The notes under the pieces: generated by a model
The model's input: only the letters and a program-made list of their open reading frames with translations
Databases searched by the model: none
What the model was told of the DNA's origin: nothing
Position numbers and translations under genes: made by a program
Origin: Isoetes taiwanensis
Taxonomy: Eukaryota; Streptophyta; Lycopodiopsida; Isoetales; Isoetaceae
Direction: 5' to 3'
Assembly (NCBI GenBank): GCA_021234155.1
Contig: JAJEKV010000003.1
Coordinates: forward strand, 34,457,166 to 34,521,165
Length of the DNA: 64,000 nt
Shown here: in pieces, positions 11,000 through 21,497 of the stretch
Position numbering within the stretch: position 1 is the first letter of the stretch
How the letters are laid out: each line of letters opens with the position of its first letter

Positions 11000-12480
11000 A
11001 GAGCCTAAATGGGTCAACAGAACATCCCGATTTAGATGTTGATGCTTTTGAACCAAGTTCAATTACTTTAGCCAAGGATGATTCTCTAACATTAGTGTTC
11101 GGTTGCTTGAGGCAAGGATGATTCTCCACCGTTAGTGCCTTTCTCATCTGCTGAAGGCGCATAAGAGGATGATGATAATCCAAAGGTGGTGGCATTGAAA
11201 ATTTGACAATGCAAGGAGTTTGCAAGCCTCCACCTTCTAAAAGATGCAAACTAGATGTGTGCGAGCCAAAATGGCGGTATAATATGGAGGGGGTGATACT
11301 GATTACACGAGTGATTATTACATGCATTTGTATCGGGCAATACCTACACAACATGGATCATTCGATTATCTTTGTGCATACCTCCACAAACAATGTTCTT
11401 AATGGTGTAGATCATGAATGAAGACCATTATAAGGAAGTGATGGCGGGGAAGATGAGCCCGTCATCAGGAATGGTTATTTGAGTTGCCCGAGATGAAGAA
11501 CACCCTTGAGAGCCCGAAATCTTGACAAGTTCTGACCCAATAAACTTCAAGTGGGGACTTTGCTTTTTGAAATTAGACCTCGCTTTGCTTCTTTTGCTTT
11601 TGCAAGATCATTAGAGCGTTCTTGGTTGAAGAACAAAAAATTGTGGAAAAGGTATTGAAGATTCACAAGGCAAAAGAAAAGCACTCGCTAAAGCACAAGC
11701 TTAAGTTCTGCTTGCTCATAGAAAAGTTGAATTGTCTTGCAGAAATAATTTTACCGAACTCATTTTGTAGTCAGTGCATTTTCCTCTTGATGACAAACTA
11801 CTTACAAATAAGGTGATACGCATTCAAAAAATTGAATTCTAAAAACATATAGACTCAGGCCAAATTTTCATTTTACTTGGAAAAAAAATGTAACTACAAG
11901 GGAGCATAAGTGTGCAAGAGATTTAAGAGGCATTTATAGTGGCCTTTAATATTTGGTTATTAATGTTTGTAGACATGGGTGGAATCTGGTATTTGCCATC
12001 CAATGCCCCTCACCCAAATATTATAACGAATTCCTTGAAAAGAAGACATAGGTAGAATCTGTTCCTTCAAATTTGCTATCAAATGGCCTTCATCGAAAAT
12101 AGTAAGAAAACCAAGTACAACGTATGAGGTTGATATTTTAAGATGATTTATTAACAATTTGTATTGTAGTGCTTTTAGGTTCTGTTGGGCCCAGCCTTGG
12201 GCCAGTACTTGAAGCATCTCTCAATCCCACTACCCGGTGAGACGCAGAGCCATTGTGGTATGATATGTGCCACTTTTAGCATGTGGCAATGTGGAGACCT
12301 AACAATTGCTATGAACAAGCATCATCCTATTCTACTCAAAGCTCTCAGATAGATACCGATGCAACACTATCTAACATGAAGGAGCTAGATGTCTTAAAGA
12401 CATTGTTATACCTTTGAAAAGTTTCCGCTATAATAAAAAATTAAATAGTTGGAATATTCCCGCAAGCTTTTCTTTTGCGA
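11000..12480. other. Helitron cargo of unknown origin
   Basis: The sequence after the MYB-CC coiled coil may include the C-terminal part of the same captured gene (for example KRCKLDVCEPKW near 11240 on the plus strand). The short frame at 11622-11816 is lysine- and glutamate-rich but not recognisable. No further family motif was found. Confidence 0.35.
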
Positions 12481-12535
12481 CCAAAAACTTACAGGCTCCA
12501 AACATATGCCCAGCAACGCTGGGCACCATTACTAG

Positions 12536-13171
12536 TTATTGATATGTAGTTGTCATGACCTGAACAAAATTTTCTGAAGCAATATATATTTGCAAAACAA
12601 CGGTGAGCATCATTATCCATAAAAAATTGCATCATGAGCGTCAAGATTGAAGAGACATAAAAGCGTGGAATTTGGCATTTTGGGATGTTATATACAATGT
12701 TGCTAACAAAATAAAGAGGTTTCTAGTAGAAAACGATAAAAGAAAACAAGGTGCTGCGCACAGAGGGTTGCCCTCCAGTTTCTTGAGGGTGAAGTGGCCT
12801 AAATATAACTGTGAAGTGTGAGAAGCACCCTTGCATAGATAAAAAATAAACGGATGAAAATTTGCCCTAGCATACGACGCACCATTACCATACAATTTAT
12901 AATTACCATACAATTTATAATTACTTAAAGGTTTTACAAAGCATATCCCATATATGAGTTGTGCTCCTATACAACAATATATACATACTCTAGAGTACAA
13001 TGCATTTGCACATGGATACAACTCTAATGGTTAGGAATAGAAAGTATTTGACTAGTCTCACCAATGATCTTAGCACCACAGACATTGATTATGACAAAAA
13101 CCTACCATCGGGTGGGAGACGTGGGTGGGTGCAAGTCCCACCAACCTTGCCTTCCAAAAAAAAAAAAAAAG
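12536..13171. repeat. Right half of block split by Helitron (pair with 1262-1901)
   Basis: This matches 1262-1901, including the SINE-like end and poly(A) (13156-13171). Indels near 12750-12800 disrupt the minus-strand frame relative to the first copy. Confidence 0.85.
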
Positions 13172-13733
13172 ACAAACTAAATAAAAGAATAAACTAGAAT
13201 ATTCAAGTGAGCTCGTAAAATAATCAAATGGGAGCAGTAATGTGATGTGCCAACATTCATAAAGTCACGCTTTTGTGGCATAGCTATAGATTAGCCAGAA
13301 CAAATATCCAATGACAATATCAACACATATACCACGTATGAATGTCTTAATTTTAAATGCCTTCCTCTTTCCTACAAGATCTTGAAATCTCAAGTTGTCT
13401 TGGTATATTTTAAAGCATATGTTATGCCACACATATGCCCATGATCAACTATTCCAACCACGTTTGCACACCCATTTACAGCCTTGTTACGCTTTAAAGA
13501 CCATGCCAAATACTACAATATGACATCCCGAGAGCATTTTTAGGATCATAAAAAGGAATTTGTTATCACAAAAGCAAATATTTTTTTTTAAATTGATCCA
13601 AGTATAGTGGCAAAAGAAATTGTGTTCTTAGGCCCAAATTAACTTTTGTAATCATGTTTATATTTATCAAATTTATAAGGATTTTATGAAGTTCGTGCTA
13701 GCATTGAGGAGCAACATATTATAATAGTACTAA
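13172..13733. repeat. Tandemly duplicated segment, copy 2 (pair with 8044-8640)
   Basis: This is nearly identical to copy 1. It follows the poly(A) directly and ends where the unit of unknown gene fragment (13738 onward) begins. Confidence 0.8.
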
Positions 13734-13737
13734 AACT

Positions 13738-14311
13738 GATTCTGGTCATGTTCTGGTCATGTTCAACAAAACTGAGGGTGATGTAATGCAACCGGCATCT
13801 TACCATTTGACGCTCACTGTGCAACTCCGCAATCTAATGCTCACTTTTACGGGCAAAGCTGAAGCTGATTTTGCAGGAAAATATGAAGGTGCAGGGCGGA
13901 ACCTTTGCGAAACCTTTTCTGGCTGGCCAAACTCTTAGAATTTACTACCGAATTCACTCTCACTCTCAGTTCAAAATCAAAGGTAACGTTACCACCGAAT
14001 TCAGTTCCAATCGACGTCCACGTCCCATTCAATGATGCCTGGCATCACTGCTTAGGCACATTCACCGGTTCTGGCTCTGGTGCCTTTGCAGGTCCAGGTA
14101 TAGGTATACCTGACGGTACCTACAAGGGACCCGGCAAGTGGTCCGACCCCTTCCCGCTCCATCCCTGATTTTGATTTAGACAGTAGCTCTTTACCGTTAT
14201 AAGGTTTTCCCTACTGGGGTTTTTAATCCTGAATGGTAATTGTAGTAGTTATTTTGTCTAATAAATTGGTTTTTATGGAAGATAAAAAACATAAAATGTT
14301 CCTTTGATTTT
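13738..14311 (+). pseudogene. Unidentified gene fragment, unit copy 1
   Basis: This is the first of four related copies (others at 16094-16834, 17759-18623 and 23543-24403). The plus strand encodes MFNKTEGDVMQ-like and then GAFAGPGIGIPDG and KGPGKWSDP before a stop. A shared 3' sequence (CAGTAGCTCTTTACCGTTATAAGG onward, broken here for length) follows. I do not recognise the family. Copies 1 and 2 share about 550 bases. Copies 3 and 4 share a different upstream exon but the same C-terminal codons and 3' end. This copy lacks its start. Confidence 0.5.
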
Positions 14312-14669
14312 ATTTTTTTTTCGGAGGCAGATTTTTTATTAATAGAGAAATGAAAGTTAGAGATAAACAAAAATTACAGATAAACAAAATTACAAGACAC
14401 CAAAACGAAATTCACCTAATCCAACCTAGGCTAGAGAGTCATCATCACCATCTCTTCCTAGCTCGGCCCATGCACACTTGAAGTATTGGTAGAACCCACC
14501 CTTGCATGCGCCCACTATTCTCTGTCGTATGCTTCGCCAAATTTTTGCCTGCCATGAGAGAAACTTTATAGTTGAAGGTGGCTATAATTCTTCTGTGGTC
14601 TATTGGTTTTTGCCCCATTGCTACATCACCTTCCAACAGCACCAGAGTGCTACTGTAATCAGGGAGTCC
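14312..14669 (-). mobile_element. LINE fragment (3' end), unit copy 1
   Basis: This matches 21498-21900 of the longest LINE copy, with an internal deletion. It follows the unknown gene fragment exactly as the other LINE copies follow theirs. It diverges at 14670. Confidence 0.75.
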
Positions 14670-14779
14670 ATGAGTCAGAAATTTATGGCAGATTGTCACT
14701 TGTTATAATACGTATGCAGGGATTAACGTTATTTAAATCAGAAAAGTAGGAGACTTGGATATTGGGGATGAGGCAATCA

Positions 14780-15372
14780 TCACAAGGATGATTCTGCTTG
14801 GCTCTATGTTTTTGTGTTGCATTTTCTCAAAATATTCCAGAGCCATAAGACCGTCTCCCTGTTGCGCATACCCTGTAATAATTGCATCCCATGACACTAC
14901 ATTTGGACTATGCAATTCATTGAAGACTCTATCTGCCTCTTCAAGACTGTTACACTTGGCATACATATCTAATAGTGTATTCCCCACGCAAATGTCCAAC
15001 TGGTATCTATTTTTTATAACTTGACTATGGACTATCCTCCCTTCATATATCGCTCCTATGCTTCCACATGCTTTCAAAATGCTCAAGAATATGACTTCAT
15101 TTGTTTTCACACCGTTCTCTTGCATTTTCTGGAAACAGTCTGTAGCCAGAGAAGCTTTCCCATGCTGCAACAATTGCACCCCATGATATCACATCTTTGT
15201 CAGGAGATCTCCTGAAGGATTTGGAAGCCTCTCCTATGTCCCCACATTTGGCATACATATCTATCAGGGTATTCCTCAGAACATTATCTGATTGGAAACC
15301 GTTTTTTATTACTTCAGCATGAATAAGCTTGTTGTTTGCTATCGAATTAATGAGGGTACATGCTTTCATCAC
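14780..15372 (-). pseudogene. PLS-type PPR protein fragment
   Basis: Two overlapping minus-strand frames join into one PPR stretch after a frameshift near 15170. Repeat signatures include NTLIDMYAKCGDIGEA, DVISWGAIVAA, NTLLDMYAKCNSLEEA, NVVSWDAIITGYAQQG and ALEYFEKMQ. This is the alternating P, L and S repeat pattern of organelle RNA-editing and processing factors. About four to five repeats remain. There is no start, targeting peptide, E or DYW domain, and homology stops near 14790. It is a truncated, frameshifted gene copy without introns. Confidence 0.85.
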
Positions 15373-15743
15373 TCACACTCACATCACTCCAATCACTCAC
15401 AAGCTCTTTTATCATCACAAGGATATGCTTCGTCGAGATTCTTTTAGGTTTTTTTGGTGGCTTTGTTGGAAAGAGGAAGAGCTGGTTGACATCGGGTTGG
15501 ATACACGTGGAAAGAGAAGCAAAAAGATAATTTCAATGGATATCTAATTTTAATAGCCATCGATGCAAAAATATAGAAATTTAATGGTCGAAAGTGAAAT
15601 ATGATGGCATGGCATACCTAGGCACCTCGGGTTAGGCAACCCTGCTAAAGATCGGCATATCCTTGGAAGCAAATTAGTCAATTATAACTAGTCGAAAAAC
15701 ATAATATGTAAGTAAATGATAACAATAGTTTACCTTGCAAGTG

Positions 15744-15745
15744 AT

Positions 15746-15782
<37 letters not shown>

Positions 15783-15992
15783 TATTTTAACGTCACGCCA
15801 CTAGGCAGCATCCAACTGGACATGTGACCACACACCACACTACATTACTTGGTTGGGCCATGCCCCCAACCACTTTACATTGCGTCTGTGGGTTTTGACA
15901 CCCAACAGTTTAGAGTGCGATTCTGGGCGGACTCGAACTCGAGACCTATAGTTGCTAGACCTAGTGTGTTACCACTAGACTAAACGCCCAGA
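15744..15992 (-). mobile_element. tRNA-derived SINE with (TATC)n tail
   Basis: On the minus strand the element starts at about 15992 with CTGGGCGTTTAGTCTAGTGG (A box TAGTCTAGTGG) and has a B box GAGTTCGAGTCC about 40 bases later. These are the two internal RNA polymerase III promoter boxes of tRNA genes. The rest is unrelated to tRNA and ends in about ten TATC repeats (15745-15783), a typical simple-repeat SINE tail. I could not find a clear target-site duplication. Confidence 0.7.
15745..15783. repeat. (GATA)n microsatellite
   Basis: Nine to ten uninterrupted GATA units form the tail of the SINE. Confidence 0.95.
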
Positions 15993-16093
15993 CGCAAAAA
16001 TCACTGCAAAGAGATGAATACTTGATCAATGCTTGAAATTTTAGTTAGATTCATGGATTTGATAAATATAATAATGCAATGTGAGATCACCAA

Positions 16094-16834
16094 GTGGCGC
16101 TATTTCGCTCAAGGCATCCAATCGATATTGCTCCCAATTTCAGGTCAAGTAGAAGTTCATCTGATCTAGACAAGAATTCCGTCAAGGAGACTGCGGCTGA
16201 TGGAAAGCTGCTGAGTCAGGAGGTAGAATCTTTGGATGAGGGTGATAAAACTGATCATGAGAGGTCTTACCTAGCAACCGCCATGGTCATGTTCAACAAA
16301 ACTGAGGGTGATGTAATGCAACCGGCGTCTTATCATTTGACGCTCACTGTGCAACTCCGCAATCTAATGCTCACTTTTACGGGCAAAGCTGAAGCTGATT
16401 TTGCAGGAAAATATGAAGGTGCAGGGCGGAACCTTTGCGAAACCTTTTCTGGCTGGCCAAACTCTTAGAATTTACTACCGAATTCACTCTCACTCTCAGT
16501 TCAAAATCAAAGGTAACGTTACCACCGAATTCAGTTCCAATCGAGGCCCACGTCACATTCAATGATGCCTCGCATCACTGCTTAGGCACATTCACCGGTT
16601 CTGGCTCTGGTGCCTTTGCAGGTCCAGGTATAGGTATACCTGACGGTACCTACAAGGGACCCGGCAAGTGGTCCGACCCCTTCCCGCTCCATCCCTGATT
16701 TTGATTTAGACAGTAGCTCTTTACCGTTATAAGGTTTTCCCTACTCGGGTTTTTAATCCTGAATGGTAATTGTATTTGTCTAAATTGGTTTTTATGGAAG
16801 ATAAAAAACATAAGATGTTCCTTTGATTTTATTT
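16094..16834 (+). pseudogene. Unidentified gene fragment, unit copy 2
   Basis: The 124-codon frame at 16094-16468 starts MALFRSRHPIDIAPNFRSS, has an acidic and serine-rich stretch, and runs into the part shared with copy 1 (MFNKTEGDVMQPASYHLTL). It stops at SGWPNS. The next frame (16435-16698) ends GAFAGPGIGIPDG and KGPGKWSDP. Either an intron or a frameshift separates them. Copies 1 and 2 are nearly identical from about 16275. No known domain was recognised. Confidence 0.5.
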
Positions 16835-17758
16835 CATCATCAATGATGTCCTTTTACCAATCTTGAAGTCATAGTAAGTTGCATTTGGAAGCAACATAGG
16901 CACCGAAGCCTTACCTTTAGGATGACATTTCATTAAGTTATACTTGATAAACTACATGGCTGGGGATTCTACCCGCTGTAAGGCCCGCCAAACTTGCTTC
17001 GCTGCTAGAACTTGAGATTGAGTCCATAGGTCTTTGAGGCCTAGACCTCCATCACTTTTATTCCTGCATACTTCTGACCATGCTAGTTTAGGAAATCCTT
17101 CCCATAGAAACTATTATGTTGTTGTACTGCGTCTGAAGGAAAGAGCATCAGTAGATGTGACAAAAAACAATTGTCCCCAGGTAGCGAACTTGCAAGCCAA
17201 CGTGAATACCAAACACAACAGGATGTCATGTTTTGCCCATATTAATGGCAGCAATAATGATGTCATTTTTCCTTGGTGCCCTCCATGTGGTCTGGTGGCT
17301 AACCCAATTCCTAAAGTGGCCATTGTATAATCTTTCTATTATGCAGCCAACGTTAATGAGAGCAAAATCTTTCAGTAGCAGCAAAGTTGGAAAGATGAAA
17401 ATTGCAAAGTAATCTGGTGTATCAGCACCTATTAGCTTAGAAGCAGGAGGGTCATTGCTACATCCCGTAGGAAAAGCAAAATCTCCAATATGAGTGCCTA
17501 ATATAAGTGAAGGGAGCATTCGCAAACCAAATCCACACCGTAGTTCTTTCTTCCCTCATGCTGGCTGCACCAAAATTGCCCCTAGTTTAGGTTCTCATCT
17601 GCAAGTGGTTGACCTTCAGAAGTTGATACATCCTGTTTAGATCCCATGCTTATTGCAAAAATATGTCAAATCCAATCTGAAAGCATTTGTCAGAAACAAT
17701 GGCCCAATCTTTTTGCCCACAACTGGTTTTATTGCATTTTAACATCCAGAACATCACA
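16835..17758 (-). mobile_element. LINE fragment (middle part of ORF2), unit copy 2
   Basis: This matches 22608-23542 with many small indels. It lacks the 3' third that copy 3 retains: the unknown gene fragment's 3' end joins directly to CATCATCAATGATG. The minus-strand frames (17114-17525) are fragments of the region after the reverse transcriptase. It is bounded on the right by a Helitron-type TC end at 17759. Confidence 0.75.
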
Positions 17759-18623
17759 TCCTATATTATAAATTTTTAGTGTAAGTGTTGGACCCAGCCC
17801 TAAATCCAAAGGCTGGGATTTAGGGTTGAGAATTTATGGTTGAGATTTGGACACCTAGGAACCCTAAAATAAACAAAAAGGTCGTGAGGTTTTTTTTTTG
17901 CTATGGCGGCTAGCCTACTTTGCCACCAAACAGGGCCCTGTTTATGGTTGATCGTTTAAAAGTGCTCAAAAAAGAATGTGGATCAAGCGCCACATCTCTG
18001 GCTATGGCGACCAAAAAACCTTTTGCTCCTCCATTACTCTGTGCATAAATAGGGGAATATGGATCCAGCGGCTGCTCTTTTGTTTTGTCTCAGTTCGGCA
18101 CTAGGATGGGGACAGGCTACTATCCATCAACGGGAAAGCCGGGATCTCTTCAACCAAATGTATCAACGGCTTGGTTTTGGAATCAAGGGAGATTATCCTC
18201 TCTCTGCAGTGATTATGTCTAAATATTACAACACTAAAACCAGAGGCGCTTTTGTTGATGTGGTTTTCGCCATGCATGCAAGGAGTCGAATTCTCGTTAC
18301 CTGCGAGTTTGATTGTGATTTCATCAGGATTCAACATCGCATATTCAAGACCTCCCTTTTTCTTAGATCCAGGCGGTTGGGTCCACTGCCACAGAGGCAG
18401 ATTCTGGTGCCTTTGCAGGTATACCTGACGGTTCCTACAAGGGACCCGGCAAGTGGTCCGACTCCATCCCCCATCCCTGATTTAGACAGTAGCTCTTTAC
18501 CGTTATAAGGTTTTCCCTACTCGGGGTTTTAATCATGAATGGTAATTGTAGTAGTTATTGTCTAAATTGGTTTCTATGGAAGATAAAAAAACATAAAATG
18601 TTCCTTTGATTTTATTTTATTTA
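17759..18623 (+). pseudogene. Unidentified gene fragment with Helitron-like 5' border, unit copy 3
   Basis: It starts A|TCCTATATTATAAATTTTTAG, the same form as the Helitron 5' ends, so this unit probably derives from a plus-oriented Helitron whose 3' end is lost. The frame at 18059-18508 starts [19 protein letters not shown] and continues [19 protein letters not shown] and [19 protein letters not shown] frameshift near 18275 breaks it before the shared KGPGKWSDS ending. CATAAATAGGGG lies just upstream of the ATG. I do not recognise the protein. The second complete Helitron interrupts its 3' flank. Confidence 0.5.
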
Positions 18624-18897
18624 CTAGTAAAGGTGCCCAGCGTTGCTGGGCATAGGTTGGGAGCCTATAAATGTTTTGGCCGCAATGGAAAAAGCGTACA
18701 GTAATGATGGTGTCCAGAATTGTTGGGCTTTACTTAGTAGACGATACACACACATGTATTTTCTACACGCACACCCTTAAAACTGCGGATCTTGGCCAGC
18801 ACGAAACCTTGGCCTTCGGATTGCAGCATCAAATGTCAACCGTTGGATCACTTTTGTTGAAGACACTTTGATTGGACCACACAACTTCATAATATAT

Positions 18898-18930
18898 CTA
18901 GGAATAGTGCCCAGCATTGCTGGGCAAATA
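18898..18930 (-). mobile_element. Second, internal Helitron 3' terminus
   Basis: CTAGGAATAGTGCCCAGCAT then TGCTGGGC is a second hairpin-plus-CTAG terminus about 275 bases inside the complete element and in the same orientation. It may be an older 3' end that replication read through, or the remnant of a nested copy. Confidence 0.6.
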
Positions 18931-20520
18931 TTGTGAACATGTCAACAATACGTGGTCTTCATTCTTTTATCACACATGCAACCTTAATAACGATTTGCTA
19001 TAACCAAATGCATGTTAAACAAAAAGAGCATAAGTAGGTGTGTATATATGGTACTTTATTCACTTAAAGCAATGATAGAGAGAAACTTTAATAGTCATAT
19101 AGGAAGCAAGTTGGCATTGTTGATGGACTAAAGTTGGAACCCTTGTAACTAAATTTTTGTATGCTTTCTAAGCTAGATTGTTGTTGAGAAATATGTGTAT
19201 GTTCCAAATATCTAAGTTTAAATTTTTAGCATATGAACTGTACGTTATAACTATGCAATGCTATTGCATTTTTTAAGGACCTTGTTTCCCCTTGCATTGA
19301 AAAAGTTTCCCCTTGCACTGAAGAACAGGATGATTGAGAAAGAAGTTATTGATCTGCCGTGTGTAGAGGTCTTAGGATTGAAAAGGGTTAATGATTTCTT
19401 TTCTTTTATTTCATTCGTTAGTTTATTTTTAGTTTATTTTTATTCCGTTGAATCTAGACACACATTATCCACTTTGTCTAACATTATCACATAGAAATGA
19501 GCATCATGGGGAAAATGGTGTAAATCATCTCTAAGAGTAGTTGCAACAACAACAACAATTGCCGATTTTACAACTAAGGGGCGGGGCTTTCACATACTTA
19601 TGCTTCTTGCAACAAAGATGGGAACTTGCAATCCTTCTTTTCATTTTTTTCTAAAAGGTCGGCATCTAGACCAGACCCATGATGATTTACCGATGAAAAT
19701 AAGAACGTCATCTTCTTGAAGATCCAAGCACTAAACTTTGCTTAATAATAGAAGTCAACCGATAAGAACCTAACAGAGCTAGGAAGCAAAGAGAAAGCAT
19801 AGAATGAACCAATATCATATTGGTTCTAAGCAGAAACAACTGTAATTGCAACAAAGGATCATGTTATTGGAAAGCTTAAACCAAGCCCGACACATGCCAG
19901 AATCGCATGCGTTTATTCAATAGATTGGTTGGTAAATGGTGGAAAATATGACGTCTCTGCAAACATATATTGTGTATAACTCTGTTTTCAGAGGCAAAAA
20001 GCATGGTCATGTATCCGATAAGTGACTCACCTAGTACTCCTTTGCTGGATCAATAAGTGTACTAAAATTTACCTTGCCCATTCATGTTTTAAAAAATCTG
20101 GACTGCAAACCCTAGGATGATCTTGCTCTCCATACTGTGCAATACATAATAAAAATGTGACTTTTGCAGCAAACACATTAGACGGTGTTAAAAAACTTGT
20201 TCTTTCCATGCTTCCACATTTCATGTGCATGTTTTAGCTGGATACACGCAAATCCGCATAATAGAACCTTTGCAGATGCTTGATGTCAACATGTTGTTCG
20301 CCTTTCCTGCACCAAGCAATAACTCCAAGCTAAAGTTTGTTAAGAATAAACAGGGCAAAACTTTAAACGACATACATTGTAACAATCAATCATGCCATGT
20401 GGGTTTCATATGCTCTGTTCCAATCCCTGTTCCCCAAAAGAGGTTGGGCATAAAAACCCTATGCACAAAATCCAAATTCTTCAAATAGTATCTGGCCTTA
20501 AGAAAGAATCCGAAATAAAA

Positions 20521-20714
20521 CTATCTAACTAAACTCAAGACTTGAGAGATGCTGCCTTCAAAAATGCGAAATGTGTGAATTGTCCGATCCTTGCACTTGC
20601 TCCGCCAAGCAAACCCAATCGTATTCATGATCTTAGGAATTAGAGCAACACAAAACCATACATTGACCTCTTCTTGCCACAACTCTCTGAAGAGTTCAAA
20701 AGTTAGACTCAACC
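20521..20714 (-). pseudogene. Captured exon 2 of unidentified gene
   Basis: On the minus strand a splice acceptor (TCCTTGCAG) precedes an open stretch reading SLTFELFRELWQEEVNVWF and ALIPKIMNTIGFAW. It lies downstream of exon 1 at 21002-21079. The reading looks like real coding sequence with no stops for about 60 codons, but I cannot name the family. Confidence 0.45.
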
Positions 20715-21001
20715 CTGCAAGGATTACCGTCAAAACTTATTACAATTCCCATGCTCAAGTACTTTAAATTCTACATATCCAAGCTCCGGATCCATGTGCA
20801 GTTCAAGGCAATATTAAGAGATTAAAAACTTACTTCAAATTTCGACCCTCAGATTCACTCAAGCATTAAGGCATGAATTCAGCTCTGTGAATTCTCATTC
20901 AGAGTATGTGAAGCCGAATTTGAAGAAATGGATGGTGCCTGAAAGACATGAATGAAGCTAAAATTAAACCACGAAGCTTCAAAGAAGTACGCATTCTTAC
21001 C

Positions 21002-21079
21002 TTCAATCTTGAATGCTAAATCGTCGTGGCACGGCATAGCGGAAGAGTCACCTAAGCGGCGAAGAGGTGCGGAGGCCAT
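21002..21079 (-). pseudogene. Captured first exon of unidentified gene
   Basis: An ATG at 21079 opens MASAPLRRLGDSSAMPCH and DDLAFKIE, then the donor AAG|GTAAGA. The upstream sequence looks like a 5' untranslated region or promoter and lies between the exon and the Helitron 5' end. Exon and element share orientation, so the gene's own promoter could have been captured. Function unknown. Confidence 0.45.
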
Positions 21080-21497
21080 CTTGAACTCGAAGTATATGAG
21101 TAGGACTGACGGAAGGACGGCGGAAGATGGGTGATGAGAGAAAAATCCACCGATCTGACTCCAGCTCGGCTGTTTGGAGGGCGGCATTTACGGTTTGCTG
21201 CTGCAATTCATATGGAGTAGCGGCGGATCCTTCAAGTTACCATCGCCCGACATCTTTGTTTGGCTGTCCATAAACCTCCCTTGTTCTTTTAACACAAGCG
21301 TAAATACGCCATCGCCTCCTAGCACCCGGCTTCGCCTTCTCTCTCAATGTGTTAGGGTTTTGGAGAACCGCCTTGAAGCCATATCGAAAGGAGATGGAAC
21401 AAAATCGTGGCCGTCAGATCTTGGCCGAAATGATCCACGCCGTCCGATTTAGGGCGATATGCACAACGGACAAACACTATAATTTTATAATATAGGA

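Larger units (their letters stand above)
8756..12535 (+). mobile_element. Complete non-autonomous Helitron carrying gene fragments
   Basis: The 5' end is TCTTATATTATAATG at 8756, preceded by A. The 3' end is the perfect hairpin GCCCAGC-AAC-GCTGGGC (12508-12524), seven bases, then CTAG at 12532-12535, followed by T. These are the classic Helitron hallmarks: 5' TC, 3' hairpin near CTRR, and insertion between A and T without target duplication. Removing 8756-12535 restores the continuous sequence found at 1251-1272, which proves the borders. No Rep/helicase coding is visible, so the element needs proteins made elsewhere. It carries exons of a MYB-CC gene (9833-10989) and an internal direct repeat (9196-9360 and 9576-9684). 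Confidence 0.92.
18624..21497 (-). mobile_element. Complete non-autonomous Helitron carrying gene exons
   Basis: On the minus strand the 5' end is TCCTATATTATAAAATT at 21497. The 3' end is GCCCAGCAACGCTGGGC, then ACCTTTA and CTAG at 18624-18627. It lies between A (18623) and T (21498). Removing it joins TTTATTTTATTTA to TTTATTTTATTTTTTTGG, exactly the sequence at 24391-24421 in the next unit copy. The borders are therefore certain. It has no Rep/helicase. It carries at least two exon-like segments with splice signals (20521-20714 and 21002-21079). Its 5' part is shared with the Helitron at 1-244. Confidence 0.92.
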
